NCBI GenBank assembly: GCA_900556645.1
Contig: USPJ01000082.1
Coordinates: forward strand, 1 to 6,305
Reading direction: 5' to 3'
Length of the DNA stretch: 6,305 nucleotides
DNA from: an uncultured Lachnospiraceae bacterium
Lineage (GTDB): Bacteria > Bacillota_A > Clostridia > Lachnospirales > Lachnospiraceae
The notes under the pieces are model-generated. The model was given only the letters and a program-made list of their open reading frames with translations. It ran no database searches and was not told the origin of the DNA. The position numbers and the translations under genes were made by a program. Shown here piece by piece: positions 6,274 through 6,305 of this stretch. Position 1 is the first letter of the stretch. Every line of letters begins with the position of its first letter.

Positions 6274-6305
6274 TATAGATTGAAATTAAAAAATAAGAAT
6301 CATAT

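Overview
The window reads as chromosomal DNA from a low-to-mid GC Gram-positive gut-type anaerobe, most likely a member of the Clostridia such as the Lachnospiraceae. The basis is DXP-independent PLP synthesis by PdxS/PdxT, purine-rich Shine-Dalgarno sequences, sigma-A-type promoters, a MepA-like MATE pump paired with a MarR regulator, and the style of the GalM protein. The genus is inference. All supported genes lie on the + strand.

Region 1 (1-1184) holds the C-terminal ~390 residues of an O-acetylhomoserine sulfhydrylase (MetY), cut off at the left window edge. Region 2 (1185-2839) is a pdxST operon. It encodes both subunits of pyridoxal 5'-phosphate synthase, is preceded by a -10 box and two direct repeats that resemble a MocR/PdxR-type operator, and is closed by a long hairpin. 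MetY is itself PLP-dependent, so cofactor supply and a cofactor user sit side by side.

Region 3 (2840-4751) is a two-gene efflux module: a MarR-family regulator and, 4 bp downstream, a 12-helix MATE transporter. The marR promoter has a consensus-like -35/-10 pair, with an inverted repeat over the -35, which suggests autorepression of the pair.

Region 4 (4752-6305) is more AT-rich in the rows I counted. It starts with a nested inverted repeat that overlaps a good promoter. That promoter drives an unrecognised 120-residue ORF, followed after 13 bp by a galM-type aldose 1-epimerase whose ATG lacks a visible Shine-Dalgarno sequence.

I see no mobile element, CRISPR array, tRNA, rRNA or riboswitch that I can support. 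No clearly new system stands out. The points most worth a second look are the orphan ORF with its structured upstream region and the two candidate operators.
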